Origin: Tsuneonella rigui
GTDB taxonomy: Bacteria; Pseudomonadota; Alphaproteobacteria; Sphingomonadales; Sphingomonadaceae
NCBI RefSeq assembly: GCF_003958625.1
Contig: NZ_RSEL01000020.1
Location: forward strand, 186,001 to 250,000
Reading direction: 5' to 3'
DNA: 64,000 nucleotides
In this document: positions 1 through 9,554 of the stretch, piece after piece
Layout of the letters: each line of letters begins with the position of its first letter
Position numbering within the stretch: the first letter of the stretch is position 1
Position numbers and translations under genes: made by a program
Notes under the pieces: model-generated
Told to the model about the DNA's origin: nothing
What the model saw: the letters and a program-made list of their open reading frames with translations, nothing else
Databases searched by the model: none

Positions 1-2
1 CT

Positions 3-104
3 GCAATGGCGCTGGCGCTGCGGCGGGCGGGCGGCCGGTTCGTGCACGACAACGATGCGCTGCTGCGCGCAGCCGCGACGCTGCCGATGCCCGTCGAGGA
101 CTAG
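3..104 (+). CDS. C-terminal end of an unidentified protein (cut by window start)
   Basis: An open frame enters from the left edge and ends at the TAG at 102-104, giving 33 residues rich in Ala, Leu and Arg and ending MPVED. The stop shares three bases with the stop of the convergent ruvX gene, a compact arrangement that supports a real gene end. Too little is visible to assign a family or function. Confidence 0.45.
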   Translation, partial: AMALALRRAGGRFVHDNDALLRAAATLPMPVED

Positions 105-586
105 AACGCCGCTCCAGCTAGCGCATCGATCGCGCCTTGGAGGATGACCGCGGCGGCATGCGCGTCGATCCGTTCTTTGCGCTTGGCGCGGCTCATATCC
201 TGCTCGATCAGCGAGCGCTCGGCGCTGGTGGTCGACCAGCGCTCGTCCCACAACAGGACCGGCAGCGACAGTGCGGCTGACAGATTGCGGGCGTAGGCGC
301 GCGATGCCTGTGCGCGCGGCCCTTCGCTGCCGTCCATGTTGCGCGGCAGGCCGATGACGACCCCGCGCACGCCCCGGGCCGCCACTAGTGCTGCGAGGAC
401 CTCGCGGTCGCGGCCGAACTTGCCGCGCGGCAGGGTCTTGTCCGCGCTGGCGAACCGCCAGCCGGCGTCACACAATGCGGTGCCGATGGTCTGGGTGCCG
501 AGATCGAGCGCGAGCAGCACACCGCCCTCGGGCAGGGCCGCCGCGAATTCGCCAGCGCGGTCGGTGATCAGTGCGCCTTGGTCCAC
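101..586 (-). CDS. ruvX: Putative Holliday junction resolvase / pre-16S rRNA nuclease YqgF
   Basis: A 161-residue YqgF-family RNase H-fold protein, normal family length. The first acidic motif is LALDLGTQTIG (Asp28), followed by GLPRNMDG at 79-86, DERWST at 114-119 (Glu115) and IDAHAA at about 140 (Asp141), which matches the DEDD-type metal site. The family is implicated in 16S rRNA 5'-end maturation and possibly in recombination; which role dominates here cannot be read from sequence. The start is a GTG overlapping the end of the DUF3089 gene by 19 bases, so it is read as the last gene of the pyrE-to-ruvX run. Confidence 0.9.
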   Translation of the reverse strand: MDQGALITDRAGEFAAALPEGGVLLALDLGTQTIGTALCDAGWRFASADKTLPRGKFGRDREVLAALVAARGVRGVVIGLPRNMDGSEGPRAQASRAYARNLSAALSLPVLLWDERWSTTSAERSLIEQDMSRAKRKERIDAHAAAVILQGAIDALAGAAF

Positions 587-1755
587 GCCGCGAGTCGCCG
601 CGTCACGTCCGCCTTCAGGTTCGCCCAGAACAGCGGGATGTCATAGACGTGGTAGTTGTTGCCCGGCAGCACGCCGGGCCCGAGATCGGGCGGATCGCCG
701 ATCATCAGCAGGCCGGTTGTGGGGTCGCAACGCGCGGGCACGACACCGGTGATCAGTTCGCCGCTGGAAAAGTCGCTCGCGGGCTTCAGTGTGCCGAGAT
801 TGTCCTCCGCCGGCGCCGTGCCGTTGAGGGTGCCGGTGATCGGGTTGGTGCAGACGATGGGTCCATCCCCGCGCGGCTGTCCGTCGAAGCCCGGCGTGGC
901 GGTGAAGCGCTCGAGCAGCTGGCTCGGGTCGGCAGGCTCGGCGAAGCTCGACCAGGTGGCGATGCAGCCGGCCTGGTCGGGCGTGGCGCAGGCGGGCAGG
1001 CCGAGTGCGGGGAGGTCGTGCGCAACCGAAATCGGCCAGCCGATTGGATAGACCATCGCGACCCGCTTCTCGAGCGGGGTGCCGATCACCTTTTCGCGCA
1101 GTAGCCGCAGCACCATCAACGCGCCCTGGCTGTGCCCGGCGAGCACGATCGGCTCGTCCTTGCGCGCGGTCGCGACGAAGAAGTCGAACGCTTGGCTCAC
1201 ATCGCGGTAGGCGAGGTCGAGCGCCTGGTTCGCCTCGGGTTTGTCGGTCAGGAACGCGCCGAACACCGCCTGCCGGTACTTCGGCGCCCAGATCTCGGCC
1301 GCGCCGGAGAACGGGCTCGCCATGCCGCGCAAGAACAGGTGCGCGCGGGCTTCGGCATCCTTGTCGCCCAGGGGAGCGTTCCACGGCGCGTCGGCGCCGA
1401 TGGCGGGCTGGAGATAGCTGGTCGGATGGACGAAGAAGACCGCGTAGCCGGATCCTGCGGGCGTCGCGCTTGGCGTGGGGGAGGGCGCCAGCGCCTGCTC
1501 GGCCGCCGGTGTCTCGGCCGACGAATCTTCCTGCGGGACGTAGCGCGCCGGATCGGCCGCTCCCATGCCCGGGCGCGAGTACCACATCGCGGGATCGGCA
1601 TAGGCGTTGCTGTCGAGCGCGGGCTGCGAGACAAACTCGCCGCGCGGCACGAAGGCCAACTCGGTCGCTTCCTTCGACCAGATGTTGAGCGCGATCGCCC
1701 CCGCGATGAACAGGAAGATCACGAGCGCGACGGCATACAGGAACTTGCGCGCCAT
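568..1755 (-). CDS. DUF3089 family alpha/beta-hydrolase-like protein, membrane-anchored
   Basis: A 395-residue protein with one N-terminal membrane segment (about 5-22), a Pro/Ala/Thr-rich stretch near 78-100 and a hydrolase-like core containing GHSQG (about 207-211), the usual serine-nucleophile elbow. This is the layout of DUF3089 proteins, whose substrate is unknown. The ATG at 1755 is preferred over a GTG at 1764 because it shares a base with the stop of the AI-2E gene (TGATG), as at other junctions in this run. Probably a periplasmic or inner-membrane-attached hydrolase. Confidence 0.8.
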   Translation of the reverse strand: MARKFLYAVALVIFLFIAGAIALNIWSKEATELAFVPRGEFVSQPALDSNAYADPAMWYSRPGMGAADPARYVPQEDSSAETPAAEQALAPSPTPSATPAGSGYAVFFVHPTSYLQPAIGADAPWNAPLGDKDAEARAHLFLRGMASPFSGAAEIWAPKYRQAVFGAFLTDKPEANQALDLAYRDVSQAFDFFVATARKDEPIVLAGHSQGALMVLRLLREKVIGTPLEKRVAMVYPIGWPISVAHDLPALGLPACATPDQAGCIATWSSFAEPADPSQLLERFTATPGFDGQPRGDGPIVCTNPITGTLNGTAPAEDNLGTLKPASDFSSGELITGVVPARCDPTTGLLMIGDPPDLGPGVLPGNNYHVYDIPLFWANLKADVTRRLAAWTKAH

Positions 1756-2858
1756 CAGCCCCACGCCGTCCCTTCGCTATGGATACGGTGCGCGCGCCGC
1801 TCGAGCGCGGTCTTGATCATTGCCAGCATCGGATCGGCAAAGGTCAGGCCAAGCACCCCGAACAACACGCCCATGATGAGCTGGAAGCCGAGCACCAAGG
1901 CAGGCGCCAGGTCGACCGTCTTCTTGGCGATCAGCGGCACCAGCACGTAACCGTCGAAGGTCTGGATGAAGAAGTATGAGGCGATCGTCCACAGCCCCAT
2001 CTCGGTCCCGCCAGAGAAGCCGACCAGTGTCATCAGGATGCCGGCGGTCAGCGCGCCGATGTTGGGAATGAACGCTAGGATGCCGGTGATGAGCCCCAGC
2101 AATGCGGCCATCGGCACGCCGATCAGCGACAGCAGACCCCAGGTGAAGAAGCCCTCCGCCACCATGCCCAGCAGGCGCCCGGCGAGCAGGCGACGCAAGT
2201 TGAATGCCATGTGATCGAGCGTGTCGGCGACATGCTCGCGGTGCCGCTCGGCGATCATCCACGACAGGCCGCGCTCGTAGGGCCGCGGATCGACCGCGAG
2301 GTAGATGCCGATCGTCAGCATCAGCACCGCGGTGGTGATCGCACCGAAGAACCCGCCGACCACCCGGCCCAGGGTGCCCACCCCGCTCATCGCCTGGCTG
2401 GCAAGGTTCTGCAGGTCGTCCTGCCCGATATCGATGCCCTTGGAGCGCAGGAACGCGACCAGCCGGCCGAGCTGGGTGGTGATCAGCGAGGGAAACTCGG
2501 CCGCCTGCTCCGCGATCTGCGCGCCGGCGAACTGCACGAGCCAAGTGATGAAGGCGACCGCGAGGACCAGCACGATCATCACCCGCCAACCGCGGCCGAT
2601 TGGCACCCAGCGGCCGAGCAGGCGGGCGCCGCCATCGAGCATGCACGCGATCACCAGCGCGCCGAACACGACGAGCAATGATTGCGACAGGTAGATTGCA
2701 AGCGCCAGCAGGCCGATGACGAGCGCCCAGATCAGCGCCCGGTTGGCCTCGCGCCGCAGCTCGGGGCTTTCGATCTGGGTCGGGCTCGGTCCTACCGGGC
2801 CGTCCCCCGCGATCGGATCGGCCGCGACTTCCCCCTTCATCGACGGCGCGTCGGTCAT
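1755..2858 (-). CDS. AI-2E / PerM family transporter (UPF0118)
   Basis: A 367-residue polytopic membrane protein with about eight hydrophobic segments, starting near residue 40. The large soluble insertion between the first and second helix groups and the LIGVPMAALLGLITGILAFIP region are typical of the AI-2E exporter/PerM family. Members have been linked to autoinducer-2 export or to Na+/H+ antiport; the substrate here is unknown. Its stop overlaps the start of the next gene and its ATG overlaps the TGA of lepB, suggesting translational coupling. Confidence 0.85.
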   Translation of the reverse strand: MTDAPSMKGEVAADPIAGDGPVGPSPTQIESPELRREANRALIWALVIGLLALAIYLSQSLLVVFGALVIACMLDGGARLLGRWVPIGRGWRVMIVLVLAVAFITWLVQFAGAQIAEQAAEFPSLITTQLGRLVAFLRSKGIDIGQDDLQNLASQAMSGVGTLGRVVGGFFGAITTAVLMLTIGIYLAVDPRPYERGLSWMIAERHREHVADTLDHMAFNLRRLLAGRLLGMVAEGFFTWGLLSLIGVPMAALLGLITGILAFIPNIGALTAGILMTLVGFSGGTEMGLWTIASYFFIQTFDGYVLVPLIAKKTVDLAPALVLGFQLIMGVLFGVLGLTFADPMLAMIKTALERRAHRIHSEGTAWG

Positions 2859-3724
2859 CGCTTCTCGCTATGCGCGATGGCGGGGCGGAGCGTGGTCCAG
2901 GCGCGGTTGCCGCGCAGCGAGCTCCACCAGGTGGCGGGGTTCCAGGTCGTCGTCCCGTCGAGCGAGAAGGTGATGAACTCCGCCCGGCCACCGACGTTGG
3001 CGAGCGGCACCGGCCCGCCGAGACCGCGCTCCCAGGTGTCGGCGCGGCTGTCGGCCGAATGGTCGCGGTTGTCGCCCATCAGGAATACGTGGCCCTCGGG
3101 GACCAGTGTTTCCGGATAGTTGTCGAGGATCTGGTTCTGCGTATCGACGATCAGGTAGGTCGCGCCATTGGGCAGCGTCTCTCGCAGCGCAGGCACTTCG
3201 TAGTAGTCCTTCCCGTCCGCGCCGCGGACGCGGTAGTTGTCCCAGTATTCCAGGCACGGCCGGCCGTCGCACATCTGCGCATCGACGGGGATGCGGATGT
3301 CGGGCTCGACCTTCTGCGGCACCGGCTTGCCGTTGAGGATCACCTGGCCGTTGACTACCGCGATGCGGTCGCCGGGCAGTCCGATCACGCGCTTGATGTA
3401 GTCCTCGTCGCGATCGGGCGGCACGGCGATGACGATGTCGCCATACTGCGGCGTCGCCGGCCACACGCGGCCCTCGCTGCGCGGCAGGACGTGGAAGCTC
3501 GCCGAGACCCAGCTCCAGCCGAAGGGATATTTCGACACCACCAGCCGATCGCCGACCATCAGGTTCGGCACCATCGAGGTCGAGGGGATGTAGAACGGCT
3601 TGGCGACCAGGCTATGGAACGCCAGCACCGCGATCAGCATCAGCGCGAGGCCGCGCAGCTCGGCGAGCCAGTTGATCTTCTCGCGCTTCTTGTCGGGTTC
3701 GCTCACGGGGTGCGTATCGCTCAA
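2855..3724 (-). CDS. lepB: Signal peptidase I
   Basis: A 289-residue S26 peptidase that removes signal peptides from exported proteins at the inner membrane. One N-terminal helix (about 25-42) is followed by box B with Ser50 (YIPSTSMVPN), box D with the general-base Lys111 (DEDYIKRVIGLPGD) and box E GDNRDHSADSR. No ATG lies near the N-terminus: a TTG at 3724, five bases after the acpS stop, gives LSDTHPVSEP, while a GTG at 3706 would remove six residues. The TTG choice is moderate confidence. It sits between acpS and the AI-2E gene in the same transcription unit. Confidence 0.9.
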   Translation of the reverse strand: MSDTHPVSEPDKKREKINWLAELRGLALMLIAVLAFHSLVAKPFYIPSTSMVPNLMVGDRLVVSKYPFGWSWVSASFHVLPRSEGRVWPATPQYGDIVIAVPPDRDEDYIKRVIGLPGDRIAVVNGQVILNGKPVPQKVEPDIRIPVDAQMCDGRPCLEYWDNYRVRGADGKDYYEVPALRETLPNGATYLIVDTQNQILDNYPETLVPEGHVFLMGDNRDHSADSRADTWERGLGGPVPLANVGGRAEFITFSLDGTTTWNPATWWSSLRGNRAWTTLRPAIAHSEKR

Positions 3725-3729
3725 GCTGG

Positions 3730-4131
3730 TCAAGTGGGGAGAGCCTCGATGACGACGAAGGCCTGCGCCCATGGATGGTCGTCGGTTAGGGTCAGATGAA
3801 TGCGCACCTCATGGCCTTCCGGCGTCAATTCGGCAAGCCGCAAGGCGGCCCCGCCGGTGAGCGCGAGGGTCGGAGCACCCGATGGAGCGTTCACGACGCC
3901 GATGTCCTTGTGGAACACCCCGCGCTTGAACCCGGTGCCGACCGCCTTGGCGTAAGCTTCCTTGGCCGCCCACCGCTTGGCGAAGGTGCCGACGCGCGTA
4001 TAGGGCCGCCGCGCCGCCTTGGCACGCTCGACATCGGTGAAGCAGCGCGCCTCGAACCTCTCGCCCCACCGCTCGAGCGAGTTGGCGATGCGGTCCATGT
4101 TGGTGAGGTCGGAGCCGAGGCCAATGATCAC
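3730..4131 (-). CDS. acpS: Holo-[acyl-carrier-protein] synthase
   Basis: A 133-residue 4'-phosphopantetheinyl transferase that converts apo-ACP to holo-ACP for fatty acid synthesis. It shows the N-terminal metal-binding motif [12 protein letters not shown] (Asp8), the [11 protein letters not shown] segment and the catalytic [12 protein letters not shown] motif near residue 55. The GTG start overlaps the TGA of pdxJ (GTGA), so translation is probably coupled. The pdxJ-acpS-lepB order is common in proteobacteria. Confidence 0.95.
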   Translation of the reverse strand: MIIGLGSDLTNMDRIANSLERWGERFEARCFTDVERAKAARRPYTRVGTFAKRWAAKEAYAKAVGTGFKRGVFHKDIGVVNAPSGAPTLALTGGAALRLAELTPEGHEVRIHLTLTDDHPWAQAFVVIEALPT

Positions 4132-4871
4132 CGAGCGTCGTCCATCAACTCGCGCATCTTGCGCACCGCGGCTTCCAGCCCGACGAACACCGCCTCGCCG
4201 ACGAGGTAGTGTCCGATATTTAGCTCCGCGAGTTGCGGGATGGCGGCGATCGGCTGGACGTTGTCATAGGTGAGGCCGTGGCCGGCGTGCGGCTCGATGC
4301 CGTTCTTGGCGGCGAGCGCGGCGATGTCGGCGATGCGCTCGAGTTCGACCGACACCCGATCGCCCGTGGCGTGGGCGTATTCCCCGGTGTGCAGCTCGAC
4401 CACCGGCGCCTTGAGACGCAACGCGGCTTCGATCTGACGCTCCTCGGGCGCGATGAACAGGCTGACCCGGATGCCGGCGTCGGCCAGCCGCGCGACGATC
4501 GGGGCGAGGCGATTGTGCTGGCCGGCGGCGTCGAGGCCGCCTTCGGTGGTGCGCTCCTCGCGACGCTCGGGCACGATGCACGCGGCGTGCGGGCTGTGCC
4601 TGAGCGCGATCTCCAGCATCTCGTCGGTTGCGGCCATCTCGAGGTTGAGCGGCAGGTCGGTCGCGGCCTGGATCCGCGCGAGGTCCGCGTCGCGGATGTG
4701 GCGGCGATCCTCCCGCAAGTGCGCGGTGATCCCGTCGCCGCCGCACGCCGCGACGATCTCGGCCGCGCGGACCGGATCGGGATGGTCGCCGCCGCGCGCA
4801 TTACGAATGGTGGCGACGTGGTCGATGTTCACGCCGAGACGCAGGCGCCCCTGAGCACTCGGGAGGCTCAA
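4128..4871 (-). CDS. pdxJ: Pyridoxine 5'-phosphate synthase
   Basis: A 247-residue TIM-barrel enzyme that condenses 1-deoxy-xylulose 5-phosphate with 3-amino-2-oxopropyl phosphate to form pyridoxine 5'-phosphate. Diagnostic stretches are [17 protein letters not shown] near the N-terminus, [34 protein letters not shown] and [11 protein letters not shown]. No ATG is available; a TTG at 4871 overlaps the pyrE stop (TTGA) and gives the usual length. A GTG inside LGVNIDH would cut away conserved residues. The C-terminal TGA overlaps the GTG of acpS. Confidence 0.93.
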   Translation of the reverse strand: MSLPSAQGRLRLGVNIDHVATIRNARGGDHPDPVRAAEIVAACGGDGITAHLREDRRHIRDADLARIQAATDLPLNLEMAATDEMLEIALRHSPHAACIVPERREERTTEGGLDAAGQHNRLAPIVARLADAGIRVSLFIAPEERQIEAALRLKAPVVELHTGEYAHATGDRVSVELERIADIAALAAKNGIEPHAGHGLTYDNVQPIAAIPQLAELNIGHYLVGEAVFVGLEAAVRKMRELMDDAR

Positions 4872-5449
4872 GCCGCGCGGCTCCCGGGCTTGGTCACCGG
4901 AATCGCCGCAAGGGCAGGGGGCACTTCGTCGTCGGCATAGCTGGGAAAGCTGATGGCGATAAGTGGATAGAAAGCCACGCCGAGATCGACCGAGCCGTTT
5001 GAACGGTCGACCAGCGCGGCTTCGGCGATCACCTCGCTCCCTTCGCGCGCGACCGCTTCGATCGCCTCGCGGCTGGAGAGGCCGGTGGTGACGACGTCCT
5101 CCACCATCAGCACTTTCGATCCGGGTTCGAGCCGAAAGCCGCGGCGCAGTTCGAAGGTCCCGGTCGGGCGCTCGAGGAACATGGCGTCCTTGCCCAGCGC
5201 GCGGCCCATCTCGTGCCCGATGATGAGACCGCCCATCGCCGGGCTGACCACCGCGTCGATCTCGGCGCGCACCTCGCGCGGGATCTTCTGGCACAGCGCG
5301 CGGGCGAGCCGGTCGGCGCGGTCGGGATTCATCAGCACGCGCGCGCATTGCAGGTAATGCGTGCTGTGCCGCCCGCTCGACAAGCGGAAATGGCCTTCCA
5401 GCAGCGCTTCGGCTTCGCGGAATTCGTGCAGCACTTCTTCGTCGGTCAT
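4868..5449 (-). CDS. pyrE: Orotate phosphoribosyltransferase
   Basis: A 193-residue type I phosphoribosyltransferase that makes orotidine 5'-phosphate from orotate and PRPP in pyrimidine synthesis. The PRPP-binding loop is [14 protein letters not shown], and a flexible-loop segment with Lys and Arg precedes it. The frame stays open about 180 bases further upstream, but the ATG at 5449 ([10 protein letters not shown]) gives the family length and the upstream part looks non-coding. It is the first gene of the minus-strand run and is divergent from coxB, with about 185 bases between the starts. Confidence 0.93.
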   Translation of the reverse strand: MTDEEVLHEFREAEALLEGHFRLSSGRHSTHYLQCARVLMNPDRADRLARALCQKIPREVRAEIDAVVSPAMGGLIIGHEMGRALGKDAMFLERPTGTFELRRGFRLEPGSKVLMVEDVVTTGLSSREAIEAVAREGSEVIAEAALVDRSNGSVDLGVAFYPLIAISFPSYADDEVPPALAAIPVTKPGSRAA

Positions 5450-5511
5450 CGGCGGATCGCTGCGCTCTTTATGAGTGGGGAAAAGGCGGGCAAAAATCTC
5501 CCTAGAAGCGC

Positions 5512-5540
5512 TTGAGGCATGGGGCAAGCGCGCGTATAGG
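5512..5540 (+). promoter_or_regulatory. Predicted sigma-70-type promoter of the cox operon
   Basis: TTGAGG at 5512-5517 and TATAGG at 5535-5540 are separated by exactly 17 bases. The predicted transcription start near 5547 leaves a leader of about 88 bases before coxB. The leader begins with a small hairpin (CCCCT/AGGGG arms, about 5551-5566). Seen as a pattern only; not experimentally supported. Confidence 0.45.
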
Positions 5541-5634
5541 CCCGCGCAAACCCCTGCCAGAGGGGCGTTTCCGGCCTGTGATGAGGGGCGGGGAAGCGAA
5601 ACAAAAACAAGGCAAGACGGAAAGCTTCGCACCG

Positions 5635-6756
5635 ATGATCCTCGGCAAATCGACCGCCCGTATTCTCGCCCCGCTGTGGGCTGCGCTGCTGCTGGCGCTC
5701 GCGCCGCAGGCGGCGTTGGCTCAGGAGCCGGCGTCGATCGCCAGCCAGCCGGCTGCCGCGACCGAGGCTGCTCCCGCTGCCGACGCGACCGGCGCGGCAG
5801 CGGCCGGTGCGGTCGACGACAAGGCCGATGCCTCGAGCGACAAGGTCGCCCCGGGCGCCAGCGCCTACAAGCCGCTCGGCCCGGAATGGATCAAGGGCGT
5901 GCCGACTCCCGGCGCGCTCGATGTGCAGACGCAGTACTCGCCGACCGGGCGTCAGGCGTTCAAACTGCACTCGGCGCTCGTGTGGGTGATGGCGATCATC
6001 TGCCTCTTCGTGCTCGCGTTGCTGCTGTACGTGATGATCCGCTTCCGCAAGGGCGCGCATCCGGTGCCCTCGCGCACCACGCACAACACCGCGATCGAGG
6101 TGGCCTGGACGCTGCTGCCGGTGTTGATCCTGGTCGCGATCGCCCTGCCCTCGATCAGCCTGATTTCGGCGCAGTACCAGTCGGCGCCCAAGGATGCGGT
6201 GACGGTCAAGGTCACCGGCTACCAATGGTACTGGGGCTATACCTATCCTGACAACGGCGGGTTCGAGGTCATCTCGAACATGCTGCCCGACGAGGAAGCC
6301 GAGAAGCGCGGCGAGCCGCACCACCTCGGCGTCGACAACCGCATGGTCGTGCCGGTCGGCGAATGGATCCGCGTGCAGACCACCGCCGCCGACGTGATCC
6401 ACTCGTTCGCGGTGCCGAGCCTGTGGTACAAGCTCGACGCCGTTCCGGGCCGTCTCAACGAGAAGCGCCTCTTCATCGAAGAGCCGGGCATCTACTACGG
6501 CCAGTGCTCTGAACTGTGCGGCGCCAAGCACGGCTATATGCCGATCGCGGTCGAAGCCGTGCCACGGCCGCAGTTCGAGGCGTGGGTCCGCTCGCAGGGC
6601 GGCACCGTCGGCAAGCCGGAAGCGCCCGCGGCTCCCGCCGCGGCGCCGCTGCAGCAGCCGGAAAGCTCGGCCCAGCAGCCCGTCGGCGCGCCCGCCAACA
6701 CGACCGCCAGCGCGGCCGCCACGGCTGCGGCTCCCGCCGCCAAGCCCGCCGCCTGA
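5635..6756 (+). CDS. coxB: Cytochrome c oxidase subunit II
   Basis: A 373-residue subunit II of an aa3-type oxidase, which takes electrons from cytochrome c at its periplasmic CuA centre. A signal peptide (about 1-30) precedes an Ala-rich linker, two membrane helices (about 114-134 and 157-180) and a cupredoxin domain. CuA ligands are visible as His256 (VIHSFAVP) and Cys291, Cys295, His299 and Met302 ([14 protein letters not shown]). The C-terminus carries about 45 extra Pro/Ala-rich residues. The ATG at 5635 is chosen because it starts the signal peptide; the frame is open further upstream. Confidence 0.95.
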   Translation: MILGKSTARILAPLWAALLLALAPQAALAQEPASIASQPAAATEAAPAADATGAAAAGAVDDKADASSDKVAPGASAYKPLGPEWIKGVPTPGALDVQTQYSPTGRQAFKLHSALVWVMAIICLFVLALLLYVMIRFRKGAHPVPSRTTHNTAIEVAWTLLPVLILVAIALPSISLISAQYQSAPKDAVTVKVTGYQWYWGYTYPDNGGFEVISNMLPDEEAEKRGEPHHLGVDNRMVVPVGEWIRVQTTAADVIHSFAVPSLWYKLDAVPGRLNEKRLFIEEPGIYYGQCSELCGAKHGYMPIAVEAVPRPQFEAWVRSQGGTVGKPEAPAAPAAAPLQQPESSAQQPVGAPANTTASAAATAAAPAAKPAA

Positions 6757-6785
6757 CCCAATTCGAAGTTCGAAAGACACCGCTC

Positions 6786-8507
6786 ATGGCCACTACCGCC
6801 GACCACTTCCAGGCTCACCACGACGATCATGCGCATCATGACGCGGATCACAAGCCTGGCTTCTTCGCCCGCTGGTTCATGTCCACGAACCACAAGGACA
6901 TCGGCACGCTCTACCTGATCTTCGCAATCTTCGCGGGCATCGTCGGCGGTGCGATCTCGGGCGTGATGCGCGCCGAGCTGATGGAACCGGGCATCCAGGT
7001 GCTGGGCGGCTGGGTCAATATGTGGGGCGGCGAGGCCAGCTTTGAAGCGAACCTCCACGCGTGGAACGTGCTGATCACCGCGCACGGCCTGATCATGGTG
7101 TTCTTCATGGTCATGCCGGCGATGATCGGCGGCTTCGGCAACTGGTTCGTGCCGCTGATGATCGGCGCGCCGGACATGGCGTTCCCGCGCATGAACAACA
7201 TCTCGTTCTGGCTCACGGTGGCCGGCTTCACCTCGCTCAGCATCTCGCTGTTCATGCCGGGTGACGCGACCGGCCTCGGCTCGGGCACAGGTTGGACGGT
7301 GTACGCGCCGCTCTCGACCTCGGGCTCGGTCGGTCCCGCGACCGACTTCGCGATCTTCGCGCTGCACCTTGCGGGCGCGGCGTCGATCATGGGCGCGATC
7401 AACTTCATCACCACGATCTTCAACATGCGCGCGCCGGGCATGACCCTGCACAAGATGCCGCTGTTCGTGTGGTCGATCCTGGTCACCGCGTTCCTGCTGC
7501 TGCTGGCGCTGCCGGTGCTCGCCGCGGCGATCACCATGCTGATCACGGACCGCAACTTCGGCACGACCTTCTTCGAAGCGTCGGGCGGCGGCGACCCGAT
7601 CCTCTACCAGCACCTGTTCTGGTTCTTCGGTCACCCCGAAGTGTACATCATGATCCTGCCGGGCTTCGGCATGGTCAGCCAGATCGTTGCGACCTTCAGC
7701 CGCAAGCCGGTGTTCGGCTACCTCGGCATGGCTTACGCGATGGTCGCGATCGGCGTGGTCGGGTTCATCGTGTGGGCGCACCACATGTTCACCACCGGCC
7801 TCAGCGTGAACGAGAAGATGTACTTCACTGCGGCGACGATGGTCATCGCGGTGCCCACCGGCGTGAAGATCTTCAGCTGGATCGCCACGATGTGGGGCGG
7901 CTCGATCGAGTTCAAGAGCCCGATGGTGTGGTCGATCGGCTTCATCTTCCTGTTCACCGTCGGCGGCGTGACCGGCGTCTACCTCGCCAACGGCGGCGTG
8001 GACGACGTGGTGCACGACACCTACTTCGTAGTCGCGCACTTCCACTACGTGCTGTCGATGGGCGCGGTGTTCTCGCTGTTCGCGGGTTTCTACTACTGGT
8101 TTCCGAAGATGAGCGGCCGGATGCACTCGGAGCTGCTGGCGCACCTGCACTTCTGGGGCTTCTTCATCGGCGTGAACGTGATCTTCTTCCCGCAGCACTT
8201 CCTCGGGCTGAACGGCATGCCGCGCCGCTATCCCGACTACGCGCTGGCGTTCGAGCACTGGAACCACGTCAGCACGATCGGCTACATGATCATGGCCGGG
8301 TCGATGATCTTCTTCTTCGTCAACCTGATCTACGCGTTCACCGCGGGCAAGAAGGCCGCGCCGAACTATTGGGGCGAGGGTGCGACCACGCTCGAATGGT
8401 CGCTGACCAGCCCGCCGCCGTATCACCAGTTCGAAACACTGCCGGTGATCGACGACGACCACGACTATCACAACCACCTGCCGCCGGCGGCCCCGGCTAC
8501 GGCCTGA
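6786..8507 (+). CDS. coxA: Cytochrome c oxidase subunit I (aa3 type)
   Basis: A 573-residue twelve-helix catalytic subunit holding haem a and the haem a3-CuB site where O2 is reduced. The N-terminus is unusually His/Asp-rich (residues 5-22), followed by the typical [16 protein letters not shown] entry. The [14 protein letters not shown] segment holds the His-Tyr pair of the CuB site, with HHMFTTG and [17 protein letters not shown] supplying further CuB and haem ligands. The ATG at 6786 lies 29 bases after coxB. A rho-independent terminator follows about 25 bases after the stop. Confidence 0.96.
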   Translation: MATTADHFQAHHDDHAHHDADHKPGFFARWFMSTNHKDIGTLYLIFAIFAGIVGGAISGVMRAELMEPGIQVLGGWVNMWGGEASFEANLHAWNVLITAHGLIMVFFMVMPAMIGGFGNWFVPLMIGAPDMAFPRMNNISFWLTVAGFTSLSISLFMPGDATGLGSGTGWTVYAPLSTSGSVGPATDFAIFALHLAGAASIMGAINFITTIFNMRAPGMTLHKMPLFVWSILVTAFLLLLALPVLAAAITMLITDRNFGTTFFEASGGGDPILYQHLFWFFGHPEVYIMILPGFGMVSQIVATFSRKPVFGYLGMAYAMVAIGVVGFIVWAHHMFTTGLSVNEKMYFTAATMVIAVPTGVKIFSWIATMWGGSIEFKSPMVWSIGFIFLFTVGGVTGVYLANGGVDDVVHDTYFVVAHFHYVLSMGAVFSLFAGFYYWFPKMSGRMHSELLAHLHFWGFFIGVNVIFFPQHFLGLNGMPRRYPDYALAFEHWNHVSTIGYMIMAGSMIFFFVNLIYAFTAGKKAAPNYWGEGATTLEWSLTSPPPYHQFETLPVIDDDHDYHNHLPPAAPATA

Positions 8508-8530
8508 CTTTCACGGCTTGACGGAACACG

Positions 8531-8567
8531 AGCGGCCGGTCCCTTATGGGGCCGGCCGTTTGCTTTG
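8531..8567 (+). terminator. Rho-independent terminator after coxA
   Basis: An 11-base-pair GC-rich stem (8533-8543 with 8548-8558, one G-T wobble) with a TTAT loop is followed by TTTGCTTT. It lies between the coxA stop and the hydrolase start, so it should end or attenuate the coxBA transcript and separate it from the next gene. Confidence 0.7.
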
Positions 8568-8579
8568 GGAGGGATGACG

Positions 8580-9539
8580 ATGCCTGAGATGCGCCTGATC
8601 GATACCGGTCACGCGACACTGCGCTGCGCGATGGAGGGGACCGGGCCGCTGGTGATCTTTGTTCACGGCTTTCCCGAAAGCTGGTACTCGTGGCGTCACC
8701 AGATCGATCCGGTTGCGGCGGCCGGCTACACCGCCTGCGCGATCGACGTGCGCGGTTACGGCGGATCGGACAAGCCGCCCGAGGTCGCCGACTACACCCT
8801 CGAGAAGATCGCCGCCGACCTGATCGGGCTCGCCGACGCGCTGCAGCCGGGCGAGCCGGTGATCCTCGTCGGCCACGATTGGGGCGCCCCAATCGTGTGG
8901 AACACCGCGCTCACCAACCCGGATCGGGTCTCGGCGGTGGCCGGCCTGTCGGTGCCGTTCGCGGGTGTGCCGAGCCGCCCCTTCACCGAGGTCTTCCGCG
9001 AGCACTTCACTTCGAAGGGCCGGTTCTTCTACCAGGAATACTTCCAGGAACCCGGCGTCGCCGAGGCCGAAGCGGAGGCCGACCCCGAGCATTTCGTCCA
9101 CCGGATGATGTACTCGATCAGCGGCGATGTCGAACCCGGCGCCTATTGGGACAAGCCGCTCGGCGCCAAGTTCCTCGACGGCCTGCCCGATCCGCAGCCG
9201 GTGCCGTGGCTGACCACCGAGGACATCCAGTTCTACGGCCGCGAATTCAGCCAGAGCGGCTTCCGCGGCCCGCTCAACCGCTATCGCAACCACGAGCGCG
9301 ACTACGAATGGCTGCAGGCTTACGCGGGCAAGCGGATCGAGCAGCCATGCCTGTTCATCGGCGGCGACCGCGACCCCGCGACCACGCTGTTCGGCGCGGT
9401 TGCCGATCCGGTAGCGATGATGCGCATGTTCGCGCCCAAGGTCGAAGGCCACGTGCTCGAAGGCGTCGGCCACTGGACCCAGCAGGAGCGGCCCGAGGAG
9501 GTCAACCGTCTGCTGCTCGACTGGCTGGCGCGCCTCTAG
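8580..9539 (+). CDS. Alpha/beta hydrolase, soluble epoxide hydrolase-like
   Basis: A 319-residue alpha/beta hydrolase. HGFPESW (29-35) forms the oxyanion-hole motif, and GHDWGAP (98-104) puts Asp100 at the nucleophile position, as in epoxide hydrolases and haloalkane dehalogenases. GGDRDPAT and GVGHWTQQE near the C-terminus fit the acid and histidine of the triad. A lid domain with Tyr residues lies between, consistent with an epoxide hydrolase, but the substrate is unknown. The second ATG at 8580 is chosen because a GGGAGGG ribosome site sits six bases upstream; the ATG at 8574 would be too close to it. Confidence 0.85.
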   Translation: MPEMRLIDTGHATLRCAMEGTGPLVIFVHGFPESWYSWRHQIDPVAAAGYTACAIDVRGYGGSDKPPEVADYTLEKIAADLIGLADALQPGEPVILVGHDWGAPIVWNTALTNPDRVSAVAGLSVPFAGVPSRPFTEVFREHFTSKGRFFYQEYFQEPGVAEAEAEADPEHFVHRMMYSISGDVEPGAYWDKPLGAKFLDGLPDPQPVPWLTTEDIQFYGREFSQSGFRGPLNRYRNHERDYEWLQAYAGKRIEQPCLFIGGDRDPATTLFGAVADPVAMMRMFAPKVEGHVLEGVGHWTQQERPEEVNRLLLDWLARL

Positions 9540-9554
9540 ACGGCGACGGGCCGA

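Noticed and set aside
4128-5348. A continuous frame joining pdxJ to upstream sequence, which could look like a fusion
   Set aside because: The upstream part is the out-of-frame reading of pyrE; the conserved PdxJ part begins near 4871 with an overlap start.
5446-6780. A 444-codon minus-strand frame opposite coxB
   Set aside because: Low-complexity Arg/Gly/His composition and complete overlap with coxB, whose CuA site is intact.
6534-8477. A long open frame of 647 codons on the minus strand opposite coxA and the end of coxB
   Set aside because: It is a shadow of the highly conserved oxidase subunits in GC-rich DNA; its translation is rich in His, Arg and Glu with no known domain.
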